The notes beneath the pieces are model-generated. The model was not told the origin of the DNA. It saw only the letters and a program-made list of their open reading frames with translations, and ran no database searches. A stretch of DNA of 64,000 nt from Rhodospirillales bacterium (GTDB taxonomy: Bacteria; Pseudomonadota; Alphaproteobacteria; Reyranellales; Reyranellaceae): positions 4,616,501 to 4,680,500 of the forward strand of contig CP064988.1 of assembly GCA_016699855.1 (NCBI GenBank), written 5' to 3'. Every line of letters starts with the position of its first letter. The first letter of the stretch is position 1. Shown here piece by piece: positions 8,011 through 16,843 of the stretch. The position numbers and the translations under genes were made by a program.

Positions 8011-8984
8011 GCCCCAAGCTCCCCTGGATCGCGGGCGCCGCGGCCGTCCTGATCGCGCTGCCGTTCGTCTTCGTCGGCCTCGGGTACCAGTATCCGCTGC
8101 ACATCCTCATCCTCATCCTGATCTGGTCGTTCGCGTACACCTCGTGGGCGATGATGGGCCGGTTCGGGCTGGTCTCGCTGGGGCACGGCGGCTTCATGGG
8201 CGTCGGCGCCTACGTCACCGCGCTGCTGTGGAACCACGGCGTGTCGCCGTGGCTCGGCATACCGCTGTCGCTGCTGGCGGCCGGCGCGCTGGCGGTGGCG
8301 GTCGGCTATCCGTGCTTCCGCTCGCGCATCACCGGGCACTATTTCGCGCTCGTCACGCTGGCGCTGTCGGGGATCGTCCTCCAGGTCGTGACCGCGACCC
8401 GCGACCTCACCGGCGGCTCGCTCGGCTACACGCCCAAGCGCGTCGAGGGCGGCAGCTCGCTGTGGGCGCTGCAGTTCAACGACAAGGCGACCTGGTTCCT
8501 GATCGCGCTGGCGGTGTGGGCGCTCGGGCTGGTCATCTGGCACCTCGTCGACCGCAGCATGACGCGCTACGCCCTCGAGGCGATCGCGGACGACGAGGAC
8601 GCGGCGGCGGCGGCCGGCGTGCACGTGCCGGTCGAGAAGCTGAAGATCACCGTGCTGAGCGCGATGATGACGGCGTTCGCGGGCGCGATGTACTGCCAGT
8701 ACCAGATGTTCATCTCGCCCGACACGGTGAGCGGCATCGGCGTGTCGCTGCAGATGGTGTTCGCCGTGGTGGTGGGCGGGCTGTTCGTCTCGTTCGGACC
8801 GACGGCCGGCGCCGTGATCACCATCCTCCTGACCGAGGGCCTGCGCATCGGCTTCGGCACCAAGGCGGTGGGCTGGGACAACGTCGTCTACGGCGTGCTG
8901 CTGGTGGTGTTCATCATCTTCCTGCCCAAGGGCATCCTGGGCAGCGTGTTGGCGCGGCTTAAGCCCGCCGCCAGCAAGGGCTAG
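8007..8984 (+). CDS. livM: Liv-type ABC transporter permease (LivM family)
   Basis: Second permease subunit, 325 residues with about nine to ten hydrophobic segments. The LivM landmark LVSLGHGGFMGVGAYVTALL is near residues 55-75, and the cytoplasmic coupling loop MTRYALEAIADDEDAAAAAGVHV is in the C-terminal half. Start chosen by the 4-base overlap with the preceding gene. The stop runs into a palindrome (GGTCCCGCGGGACC, 8984-8997), which may mark the operon end. Confidence 0.92.
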   Translation: MSPKLPWIAGAAAVLIALPFVFVGLGYQYPLHILILILIWSFAYTSWAMMGRFGLVSLGHGGFMGVGAYVTALLWNHGVSPWLGIPLSLLAAGALAVAVGYPCFRSRITGHYFALVTLALSGIVLQVVTATRDLTGGSLGYTPKRVEGGSSLWALQFNDKATWFLIALAVWALGLVIWHLVDRSMTRYALEAIADDEDAAAAAGVHVPVEKLKITVLSAMMTAFAGAMYCQYQMFISPDTVSGIGVSLQMVFAVVVGGLFVSFGPTAGAVITILLTEGLRIGFGTKAVGWDNVVYGVLLVVFIIFLPKGILGSVLARLKPAASKG

Positions 8985-9016
8985 GTCCCGCGGGACCGGG
9001 ACCGGGAGGCGCCGCG

Positions 9017-10615
9017 GTGGACGGCGACTACGACTTCATCGTGGTCGGCGCCGGATCGGCCGGCGGGCCGGTCACGGCCCGGCTCGCCGAGGCCGGCCAC
9101 CGGGTGCTGCTGCTGGAGGCGGGACCGCGCGACCGCAACCCGTGGATCCACGTGCCGCTGGGCTTCGCGAAGACCTTCCTCGATCCCGCCGTGAACTGGA
9201 AGTTCTCGACCGACGCCGAACCCCATGTCGGCGGCCGCCGGATCTACTGGCCGCGCGGCAAGGTCCTCGGCGGATCGAGCTCGATCAACGGCATGGTCTA
9301 CATCCGGGGCGTCGCCTCGGACTACGACCACTGGCGGCAGCTCGGCAACGCGGGATGGTCGTTCCAGGACTGTCTGCCGTATTTCCGCCGGCTCGAGGAC
9401 CACCCCGCGGGGGAGGGCGGGCTGCACGGCGCCGGGGGGCCCGTCGGGGTCGGCGAGATCACCTACCGCAACGCGCTGTCGGAGGCGTTCATCGCCGGCG
9501 GCATGGCGGCGGGACTGCCGCGCAACGACGACTTCAACGGATCGGCGCAGGAGGGCGTCGGCTACTACCACCTGACGACCCGGAACGCGCGGCGCAGCTC
9601 GACCGCGCGGGCCTACGTCGCGGCGGCGGAGAAGCGTCCGAACTGCCGCGTCGAGACCGGCGTCCTCGTCGAGCGCGTCGAGATCGCGGACGGCCGCGCC
9701 ACGGGCGTGCGCTACCGTCGCGGCGGCGGCCCGGCCGCGACGGCGCTGGCGCGGCGCGAGGTCGTGCTGTGCGCCGGCGCGATCAACACGCCGTGGCTGA
9801 TGCAGCTCTCGGGCGTCGGACCGGCCGCGCTGCTGCGGGAGCATGGCGTCGACGTGGTGCGGGACGCGCCGGGCGTCGGCGAGAACCTCCAGGACCATTG
9901 GGGCGTGCGTTCCGCCTACCGCGCCAACGCCGCGGTCACGGTCAACGACGAGCTGGGGTCCTTCGCCGGAAGGGTCGGCGCCGCGCTCCGCTACGCGCTG
10001 TTCCGGCGCGGCCCTTTGACGATCAGCGCCGGCCATGTCGGCGCCTTCGCCAAGGTGATGCCGGAGGCCGCCGACCCCGACGTGCAGCTGCATTTCTTCC
10101 CGTGGTCGAGCGACCGCCTCGACCGTGGCCCCGACCCGTTCCCGGGCTTCACGATCCTGATGAACCAGTCCCGGCCGCGCAGCGCCGGCCGGCTGCGGAT
10201 CAAGTCGGCCGATCCCTCTGTGCGCCCATCGATGATCGCGAACTATCTGGCGGACGAGCACGACCGGCGCGTTGTCGTGGAAGGGCTCAAGATGGTGCGG
10301 CGCATCGCGCGCACGGCGCCGTTGAAGACGTTCGTCGCGGAGGAACGGCTGCCGCCACCTGACTCGGCCGACGACGCCGCGCTGCTCGACTACGCCCGCC
10401 GTCAGGGCACCTCGGCGTACCATCCCGTCGGCACGTGCCGCATGGGCGGCGATCCGATGGCCGTGGTCGACGCGCGCCTGCGGGTCCACGGCGTCGCCGG
10501 GCTGCGGATCGCCGACGCCTCCATCATGCCTACGCTCGTCTCGGGCAACACCAACGCGGCCTGCATGATGATCGGCGAGAAGGCGGCCGACCTGGTCCTC
10601 GCGGAGTCGCGCTGA
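9017..10615 (+). CDS. GMC family FAD-dependent oxidoreductase (choline dehydrogenase-like)
   Basis: 532-residue flavoprotein of the glucose-methanol-choline family, which oxidises alcohols. GTG start with GGGAGG upstream. The FAD-binding motif GAGSAGG is at residues 11-17; GMC signature 1 (PRGKVLGGSSSINGMVYIRG region) is near 80-100; signature 2 (GAINTPWLMQLSGVGP) lies near 255. The catalytic region YHPVGTCRMG supplies the active-site His, and the C-terminus has the conserved NTNAACMMIGEKAADL helix. The substrate is unknown. It starts 32 bases after livM, so it may be read through from the Liv operon. Confidence 0.9.
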   Translation: MDGDYDFIVVGAGSAGGPVTARLAEAGHRVLLLEAGPRDRNPWIHVPLGFAKTFLDPAVNWKFSTDAEPHVGGRRIYWPRGKVLGGSSSINGMVYIRGVASDYDHWRQLGNAGWSFQDCLPYFRRLEDHPAGEGGLHGAGGPVGVGEITYRNALSEAFIAGGMAAGLPRNDDFNGSAQEGVGYYHLTTRNARRSSTARAYVAAAEKRPNCRVETGVLVERVEIADGRATGVRYRRGGGPAATALARREVVLCAGAINTPWLMQLSGVGPAALLREHGVDVVRDAPGVGENLQDHWGVRSAYRANAAVTVNDELGSFAGRVGAALRYALFRRGPLTISAGHVGAFAKVMPEAADPDVQLHFFPWSSDRLDRGPDPFPGFTILMNQSRPRSAGRLRIKSADPSVRPSMIANYLADEHDRRVVVEGLKMVRRIARTAPLKTFVAEERLPPPDSADDAALLDYARRQGTSAYHPVGTCRMGGDPMAVVDARLRVHGVAGLRIADASIMPTLVSGNTNAACMMIGEKAADLVLAESR

Positions 10616-10629
10616 GGCGGCGGCGCGTC

Positions 10630-11202
10630 TCAGCGGCTGAGCGCGTGGTACTCGGCGTTGGGGATCATCTCGGTGCCGTGCGCCATGCGGTTCGACATGT
10701 TGAAGAACGCCACGACGTCGCAGATGTCGTAGATGTCCCGTTCGGTGAATCCCGCCTGGCGCAGCGCGCCGCGGTCGGCGTCGAGCACGTCGAACGGCGT
10801 CGCCGTCAGCTTCCACGCGAAATCCAGCATGGCGCGCTGACGCGCGGGCAGCTCCGCGACGCGGTAGTTCAGCACCATCATCTCGCCGAGCTGCGGATCG
10901 CCGGAGTACTGGCGCACCGCCTGGCCGTGGGCCACGAGGCAGTAGTAGCAGCGGTTGGCCGATGAAACGACGACGGCGATCATCTCGCGCTCGAGCTTCG
11001 ACAGGCCCGACTCGCCCAGCATCAGCTCGTTGTACATGCCGATGAAGGCGCGCGCCTTCTTCGGGTTGCTGGACACGGCGCGGATGACGTTGGGCACCAT
11101 CCCGAGCTTCTCCACGCACTTCGCCCAGTACTTCCTGAGGTCCTCCTCGGCGGGCTCGGGGACGTCGATGTCGAGTTTCCAGAGATGGTCGGGCTGGGGC
11201 AT
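10630..11202 (-). CDS. AhpD-like carboxymuconolactone decarboxylase-family peroxidase-related protein
   Basis: 190-residue all-helical protein of the AhpD/CMD superfamily, probably a disulfide-based peroxidase-like protein. The active-site segment is CYYC followed by His (Cys85, Cys88, His92), preceded by the helix EREMIAVVVSSAN. It is convergent with the GMC oxidoreductase, with only 14 bases between the stops. Substrate and electron donor are not evident. Confidence 0.85.
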   Translation of the reverse strand: MPQPDHLWKLDIDVPEPAEEDLRKYWAKCVEKLGMVPNVIRAVSSNPKKARAFIGMYNELMLGESGLSKLEREMIAVVVSSANRCYYCLVAHGQAVRQYSGDPQLGEMMVLNYRVAELPARQRAMLDFAWKLTATPFDVLDADRGALRQAGFTERDIYDICDVVAFFNMSNRMAHGTEMIPNAEYHALSR

Positions 11203-11250
11203 CGCTCTATCCTCGGAGGTTGGGATGGATCCGCGCGGGTCGAAGGGTGG

Positions 11251-11778
11251 TCACCGGCGCGGCAGCGCCGGCTTCCAGGCGGAGATCGCGTCCGCCAGCT
11301 CGCGCATCGGCACGTCGAGGCCGCCGCCGCGGATGGCGAACGCGGCGCCAGCGCCGGGGATCGAGGTGAGCTGGTCGTCCAGGTTCCACATCGATACGCG
11401 CAGCTTCATGAGGCTCTCGGGCCCGACGCCTATCTGCAGCGTCGGCCGGATGCCGCGCATGCGGATCCACTCGATCGACGACCACGGGATCAGCACGTCG
11501 CGGCCGACGCCGACCCAAAGGCCGTCGCGGTCGACCACGAACTGCGGCGCGCGGTTGCGCAGCTTCAGGATCGACAGCGCCGCGTAGTAGAGCAGGGCGG
11601 CCGCGCACAGGCCCACCCACAGGATGCGCCCGTCGGACGCGCCGCCGGCGCCGATCGCCGCCTCGTGGTGCGCGAGCATCCAGACCCCCGTGACGGCGGC
11701 CATGCCGATGCCGATCGCCGCGACCGACAGATGGAACGGTCCGCTGTAGCGGACTTCGAGACGCTTCGCTTTGGCCAT
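11251..11778 (-). CDS. PH-like domain membrane protein (STM3941-type)
   Basis: 175-residue protein of unknown role. It starts MAKAKRLEVRYSG, has two membrane segments (about residues 16-37 and 50-68), then a soluble domain reading DRDGLWVG...VLIPWSSIEWIRM, the pattern of bacterial PH-like domains. The start lies 10 bases after the aroC stop, so it is probably co-transcribed with fabI-aroC. A longer in-frame reading upstream overlaps aroC and is discounted. Confidence 0.72.
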   Translation of the reverse strand: MAKAKRLEVRYSGPFHLSVAAIGIGMAAVTGVWMLAHHEAAIGAGGASDGRILWVGLCAAALLYYAALSILKLRNRAPQFVVDRDGLWVGVGRDVLIPWSSIEWIRMRGIRPTLQIGVGPESLMKLRVSMWNLDDQLTSIPGAGAAFAIRGGGLDVPMRELADAISAWKPALPRR

Positions 11779-11788
11779 CGGCGGCGGC

Positions 11789-12859
11789 CTAGCCGCACTG
11801 CGCGCGCTGGCGCAGGAAATGGTCGGCCAGCACGCACGCGACCATCGCCTCGCCCACCGGCACGGCGCGGATGCCGACGCAGGGATCGTGGCGGCCCTTC
11901 GTGCGCACCTCGACATCGTTGCCGAAGCGGTCGACGCTCCGGCGCGGCGTGAGGATCGAGCTGGTCGGCTTCACCGCGAAGCGCGCGATGATCGCCTGGC
12001 CGGTCGAGATGCCGCCGAGGATGCCGCCGGCGTGGTTGGCGAGGAAAGCGACCTTGCCGTCGCGCATGCGCATCTCGTCGGCGTTCTCCTCGCCCGACAG
12101 CGCCGCCGCCGCGAAGCCGTCGCCGATCTCCACGCCCTTGACGGCGTTGACGCTCATCAGCGCCCGGGCGATGTCGGAATCCAGCTTGTCGTAGATCGGC
12201 GCGCCCAGCCCCGGCGGCACCCCTTCGGCGACCAGCTCGATCACCGCGCCGCAGGACGAGCCGGACTTGCGCACCTCGTCGAGATAGCCCTCCCAGCGCT
12301 GCGCCGCCTGCCGGTCGGGGCACCAGAAGGGGTTGTCGGCGGTCGCCGCCCAATCCCACGACGCGCGGTCGATCTTGTGCGCGCCGATCTGCACGACGGC
12401 GCCACGGATCGCGACGCCGTCTCCGAGGATTTTGCGGGCGATCGCGCCGGCGGCGACGCGCACCGCCGTCTCGCGCGCCGATTGCCGGCCGCCGCCGCGG
12501 TAGTCGCGGATGCCGTACTTCGCGTCGTAGGCGTAGTCGGCGTGCCCCGGCCGGTACTGGTCCTTGATCTCGCCGTAGTCCTTCGAGCGCTGGTCGACGT
12601 TCTCGATCACGAGCGAGATCGGCGTGCCGGTCGTCACGCCTTCGAAGACGCCCGAGAGGATCCTGACGGCGTCCGGCTCCTGCCGCTGGGTCACGAAGCG
12701 CGACGTGCCGGGCCGGCGCTTGTCGAGCCACACCTGGATGTCGGCCTCGGCCAAGGGAAGACGCGGCGGCGCGCCGTCGACCACGCAGCCGATCGCCGGG
12801 CCGTGGCTCTCGCCCCAGCTGGTGAAGCGGAAGAGGTGGCCGAAGGTGTTGCCCGCCAT
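11789..12859 (-). CDS. aroC: chorismate synthase
   Basis: Makes chorismate from 5-enolpyruvylshikimate 3-phosphate with reduced FMN, the last shared step to aromatic amino acids and folate. The 356-residue protein begins MAGNTFGHLFRFTSWGESHG, containing the first family signature, and has the central RYRPGHADYAYDAKYGIRDYRGGGRQSARETA-type region (about residues 103-135) and the late signature RHDPCVGIRAVPV. It follows fabI by 7 bases on the same strand. Confidence 0.96.
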   Translation of the reverse strand: MAGNTFGHLFRFTSWGESHGPAIGCVVDGAPPRLPLAEADIQVWLDKRRPGTSRFVTQRQEPDAVRILSGVFEGVTTGTPISLVIENVDQRSKDYGEIKDQYRPGHADYAYDAKYGIRDYRGGGRQSARETAVRVAAGAIARKILGDGVAIRGAVVQIGAHKIDRASWDWAATADNPFWCPDRQAAQRWEGYLDEVRKSGSSCGAVIELVAEGVPPGLGAPIYDKLDSDIARALMSVNAVKGVEIGDGFAAAALSGEENADEMRMRDGKVAFLANHAGGILGGISTGQAIIARFAVKPTSSILTPRRSVDRFGNDVEVRTKGRHDPCVGIRAVPVGEAMVACVLADHFLRQRAQCG

Positions 12860-12866
12860 GCGCGGA

Positions 12867-13700
12867 TCAGTCGTCGAAATTGGCGAGCAGCTCGGAGAGC
12901 TGCTTCGCCGACGACGTCTTGATCATGCCGACGGTGTGGTAGCCGGCGTCGACATGCATCACTTCGCCGGTCACGCCCGAGCCGAGATCCGACAGCAGGA
13001 AGAGGCCGGCGTTGCCGACCTCCTCGGTCGTGACGTTGCGCTTGAGCGGCGCGTTCAGCTCGTTCCATTTCAGGATGTAGCGGAAGTCGCCGATGCCGGA
13101 GGCCGCCAGCGTCTTGATCGGGCCGGCCGAGATCGCGTTGACGCGGATGTTCTGGTCGCCGAGATCGGCCGCGAGATAGCGCACGCTCGCCTCCAGCGCG
13201 GCCTTGGCGACGCCCATGACGTTGTAGTGCGGCATCACCCGCTCGGCGCCGTAGTAGGTCAGCGTCACCATCGCGCCGCCCGCCTTCATCAGCGGCACCG
13301 CGCGCCGAGCGATGGCCGTGAAGGAGTAGCAGCTGACGTTCATGGTCAGCGCGAAGTTCTCCGGCGAGGTGTCGAGGTACTTGCCCTTGAGCTCGTCCTT
13401 GTTCGAGAACGCGATGGCGTGGACCACGAAATCGAGGCCGCCCCAGCGTTTCTCGACCGCCGCGAACACCGCGTCCATGCTGGCGGCGTCGGTGACGTCG
13501 CACGGCAGGACGAAGTCGCAGCCGATGCCCGACGCCAGTGGCCGGACGCGCTTCTCCAGCGCCTCGCCCTGGAAGGTGAAGCACAGCTCCGCGCCGTGCG
13601 CGTGCGCGGCCTGCGCGATGCCCCAGGCGATCGAGCGGTCGTTGGCGACGCCCATGATCAGGCCTCTCTTGCCGGCCATGAGCGGGGACGGGGCGGACAT
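12867..13700 (-). CDS. fabI: enoyl-[acyl-carrier-protein] reductase (NADH)
   Basis: Catalyses the last reduction of each fatty-acid elongation cycle. The 277-residue protein has the FabI-type nucleotide site GVANDRSIAWG near residues 17-27 and the catalytic Tyr-x6-Lys in YNVMGVAK (Tyr159, Lys166), characteristic of FabI rather than ordinary SDRs. SAGPIKTLAASGI, the substrate-loop region, is also present. Start ATG at 13700. It heads fabI-aroC-PH-like and is divergent from pdxH across 189 bases. Confidence 0.95.
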   Translation of the reverse strand: MSAPSPLMAGKRGLIMGVANDRSIAWGIAQAAHAHGAELCFTFQGEALEKRVRPLASGIGCDFVLPCDVTDAASMDAVFAAVEKRWGGLDFVVHAIAFSNKDELKGKYLDTSPENFALTMNVSCYSFTAIARRAVPLMKAGGAMVTLTYYGAERVMPHYNVMGVAKAALEASVRYLAADLGDQNIRVNAISAGPIKTLAASGIGDFRYILKWNELNAPLKRNVTTEEVGNAGLFLLSDLGSGVTGEVMHVDAGYHTVGMIKTSSAKQLSELLANFDD

Positions 13701-13889
13701 GCGGACCTCGCAGTCGGGTTGGCCGCGCCGGACGGTTCCGTTGGACGGATTGCGGCGCGTTTTCAAAGGGTTGTCGTGCTTGTACCCGCGCGTCGATCCC
13801 CCCGCAAGGGCGCCGACCACGACGCTCGGCCACCAACAGGGACAATCGGCCGCTGGTCCCGGAACGGCTGCGCGGCCATATTGCGGTCC

Positions 13890-14486
13890 ATGAGCGCTCC
13901 GACGGACGACCCTTTCGAGACATTCGCCGCATGGTTCGCCGAGGCGGAGAGGAGCGAGCCGAACGACGCCAACGCGGTGGCGGTCGCCAGCGTCGGCGCC
14001 GACGGTATGCCGTCGCTGCGCATGGTCCTGTTGAAGGGCTGGGACGCCGACGGATTCGTGTTCTACACGAACCATGAGAGCCGCAAGGGAACGCAGCTCC
14101 TCGCCCACCCCTCGGCCGCGCTGCTGTTCCATTGGAAGTCCCTGCGCCGCCAGGTCCGCGTCGAAGGCCCTGTCGAACCCACAAGCGACGCGGAGGCGGA
14201 CGCCTATTTCGCGACCCGCGCCCGAGGCAGCCAGATCGGCGCCTGGGCGTCGGCGCAGTCGCGGCCGTTGGAGAGCCGCTTCGCGCTGGAGAAGCGCGTG
14301 GCGGAGTACACGGCGAAGTTCGGCTTCGGCGCCGTTCCGCGGCCGCCGTTCTGGTCGGGCTTCCGGGTGCGGCCGCGGTCGATCGAGTTCTGGCGCGACA
14401 TGCCGTTCCGTCTGCACGACCGCGTGGTGTTCACGCGCGCCGGCACGTCGTCGACGGCATGGTCGACCGAGAAGCTGTATCCGTAG
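13890..14486 (+). CDS. pdxH: pyridoxamine/pyridoxine 5'-phosphate oxidase
   Basis: FMN enzyme that produces pyridoxal phosphate. The 198-residue product contains the FMN-binding core RMVLLKGWDADGFVFYTNHESRKG (about residues 44-67), the ALLFHWKSLRRQVRVEG strand pair, the QSRPL segment and the C-terminal WRDMPFRLHDR region. The usual C-terminal RLAP/RL-P end is replaced by KLYP. Assigned by full-length motif agreement. Confidence 0.93.
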   Translation: MSAPTDDPFETFAAWFAEAERSEPNDANAVAVASVGADGMPSLRMVLLKGWDADGFVFYTNHESRKGTQLLAHPSAALLFHWKSLRRQVRVEGPVEPTSDAEADAYFATRARGSQIGAWASAQSRPLESRFALEKRVAEYTAKFGFGAVPRPPFWSGFRVRPRSIEFWRDMPFRLHDRVVFTRAGTSSTAWSTEKLYP

Positions 14487-14532
14487 CGGGCCCCGTGCCT
14501 CGGATCGTCCCCGTCCGGCCGCGCCGGACGCC

Positions 14533-16155
14533 ATGACCGCCGACGCCTCTTTCGTCGTCGAGGACCAGACCGCCGCGCTGGCGGCGCTGGGCGCACCCGG
14601 GGCCTACGCGGCGATCGACACCGGGGCCATCGACAAGGTGGCGCGCATCGACACGCATGGCTCCGTCGTGTTCCTCGCCGGTGATCGCGTCGTGAAGGTC
14701 AAGCGCGCGGTGCGTTTCCCCTACATGGATTTCGGCACGCTGGAGCGCCGCCGCGCGATGTGCGCCGCCGAGATCGTCGTCAACCGCCGCGTGGCGCCGT
14801 CGCTCTACCTCGGCGTCGCGCCCGTGATGGCGACGGCGGACGGCGCCGCTCTGGGGCCGGTGCGCGAACCGGACGCCACGGTTGGCGACGAGGCGCGCGC
14901 CATCGAATGGGCCGTGGTGATGCGGCGGTTCGACGAGGCCGGCCTGCTTTCGCGTCTGGCCGATTCCGGCGGGCTCACCGCCGATCTCGTGGCGCGGCTG
15001 GCGGCCTCCATCGCCCGGTTCCACGAGGCGGCGCCGTCCAGCCGCGCTCACGCGGGCGAGGACGCCTACCGCGAGGCCGTCGAGACCGACGCGGCGCAGA
15101 TGCGCGCGCGCGGCCCGTTGCTCGATCAGGCTGCGACCGCGATCATCGAGCGGCGCATGCGCGGCATGTTGGAGCCGCTGCTGCCGCTGGTCGCCCGCCG
15201 GCAGGCGTCGGGGGCGGTGCGTCGCGTGCACGGCGATCTCCATCTGCGCAACGTCTGCCTCGTCGACGGCGAGCCGACGCCGTTCGACTCGATCGAGTTC
15301 AGCGACCGGATCGCCACCATCGACGTCCTCTACGATCTCGCCTTCCTGCTGATGGACCTGTCGCGGCGCAATCTCGGCGGTCTCGCGAACGTCGTGCTGA
15401 ACCACTACCTCTGGCGCGCCGACGGCCCTGCCGAGGCGCCCAATCTCGAAGCGCTGGCGCTGCTGCCGCTGTGGCTGGCGCGGCGCGCCTGCGTGCGCGC
15501 CTTCGTCGACGCCGCCGCCGCCGAGCTGGGCGGCGATCCCGCCAACCTCGCGCGCGTTGGCGCGGAGGCGCGCGCCTACCAGGCCGCGGCTGTCGGCTTC
15601 CTGACGCCGGTCGCGCCGTCACTGGTCGCGGTCGGCGGCTTGAGCGGCACGGGAAAGACCACGCTGGCCATGGCGATGGCGCCGAAACTCGGCCGGGCGC
15701 CCGGCGCGATCGTGTTGCGCACGGACGTCGAGCGCAAACGGATGGCGGGAGTCGCTTGGGACGCGCCGCTGCCGCCGGGCCACTACACCGCCGCGAGCTC
15801 CGCGCGCGCCTACGCCGAGGTGATGCGCCGCGCCGCCGTGGTCCTGCGCGCCGGGCAGTCCGTCGTGGTCGACGCCGTGTTCGCGCGACCCGAGGAGCGC
15901 GCCGCCGTCGGACGCGTGGCCCGCGACACAGGCGTCGCGTTCACCGGCTTGTGGCTCGAGGTTCCCGAACCGGTGGCGGTGTCGCGCATCGAGTCGCGGC
16001 GCGGCGACGCATCGGACGCCACGTCGGCCGTCGCGCGCCGCCAGCGTGAATACGATCTCGGGACGATGGAATGGCCCCGGCTCGACGCGTCGCGCGACCT
16101 CGCCGCGATCCTGGCCGACGCGTCGCGCGAAGTCGCGGCTTCGGGAGCCGCCTAG
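14533..16155 (+). CDS. bifunctional APH-like phosphotransferase/P-loop kinase protein
   Basis: 540-residue two-domain protein. The N-terminal half is an aminoglycoside-phosphotransferase-like fold with VVKVKRAVRFPYMDF and the catalytic loop HGDLHLRN at about residues 233-240, followed by FDSIEF. The C-terminal part is a P-loop kinase with GGLSGTGKTT at about 368-377 and a zeta-toxin/gluconate-kinase-like layout (RTDVERKRM). This architecture is widespread in proteobacteria with no settled function; antibiotic resistance should not be inferred. It lies 46 bases after pdxH. Confidence 0.82.
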   Translation: MTADASFVVEDQTAALAALGAPGAYAAIDTGAIDKVARIDTHGSVVFLAGDRVVKVKRAVRFPYMDFGTLERRRAMCAAEIVVNRRVAPSLYLGVAPVMATADGAALGPVREPDATVGDEARAIEWAVVMRRFDEAGLLSRLADSGGLTADLVARLAASIARFHEAAPSSRAHAGEDAYREAVETDAAQMRARGPLLDQAATAIIERRMRGMLEPLLPLVARRQASGAVRRVHGDLHLRNVCLVDGEPTPFDSIEFSDRIATIDVLYDLAFLLMDLSRRNLGGLANVVLNHYLWRADGPAEAPNLEALALLPLWLARRACVRAFVDAAAAELGGDPANLARVGAEARAYQAAAVGFLTPVAPSLVAVGGLSGTGKTTLAMAMAPKLGRAPGAIVLRTDVERKRMAGVAWDAPLPPGHYTAASSARAYAEVMRRAAVVLRAGQSVVVDAVFARPEERAAVGRVARDTGVAFTGLWLEVPEPVAVSRIESRRGDASDATSAVARRQREYDLGTMEWPRLDASRDLAAILADASREVAASGAA

Positions 16156-16257
16156 GACGGCGACCGCGCGTCGACACCGCAAGCCGACGGTGCGGGTGAG
16201 CGGGACCACCGCATCATCGCTCGGGACGCCGGTGCCGCCGCTCGACCGCCGTCGGCG

Positions 16258-16680
16258 CTAGGCGACGAACTGCTTGAACAGGTAGCGCAGGTCCTGCTTC
16301 TCCTGCGGCGTGATCTCGCCGTCGAGCACGCGGGCTTCCCAGCCACGCAGCTCCTTCTTCACATGCGTCGGCGTGCGCGGGCTCAACAGCAACATGAAGA
16401 ACTGCTCGTAGGGCGAGAGGTCTCGCTCGCGCCGCATGCCCATCGGGCCGGGACCCAGCGACCGCGTGAACGCCTCCGCCGCGTAACCATCGATCTCCGG
16501 GCGCGCGGCCGGCGGCGCCGGCTTCGCCTGCAGGTCGGCGCGCAGAACCTCGTCCCACGAGTAGCCGCCCTCGCGGACCATGGCGCTCGCCAGTTTGGCG
16601 GCGGCGACGACCTCGCCCGCGTGTTCGCTGCCGAGCAGTTCGAGGACCCTCGCGAGGGTCGCGCGGTTGAACTGGGTCAT
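16258..16680 (-). CDS. hypothetical protein
   Basis: 140-residue soluble protein of unknown function. The start MTQFNRATL is chosen over an ATG 45 bases upstream because GGGAGGG lies about 8 bases before it. The N-terminal part (LARVLELLGSEHAGEVVAAAKLASAMV) resembles short helical motifs in small alphaproteobacterial regulators and phage-like proteins; the C-terminal part (SPYEQFFMLLLS, GEITPQEKQDLRYLFKQF) is helical. It lies downstream of and convergent with the APH/kinase gene. Confidence 0.7.
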   Translation of the reverse strand: MTQFNRATLARVLELLGSEHAGEVVAAAKLASAMVREGGYSWDEVLRADLQAKPAPPAARPEIDGYAAEAFTRSLGPGPMGMRRERDLSPYEQFFMLLLSPRTPTHVKKELRGWEARVLDGEITPQEKQDLRYLFKQFVA

Positions 16681-16843
16681 CGATGACCCTCCCACCGGAT
16701 CCGAGGGGACGGAGCGCCCGGCCATATTATTACCACAAGGGGTGGGTCGCTTTCGACCGCAGCCGCAAGATATTGGTTATCCCCAGGCTTGTCCAGAGCG
16801 CCATGGCGTATGGTCGCGGGCTTGGCGAAGCGGGCGCGGATCG

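Noticed and set aside
14533..16155. Aminoglycoside resistance gene
   Set aside because: APH-like fold alone is not evidence; the fused P-loop kinase domain marks a widespread chromosomal protein of unknown role.
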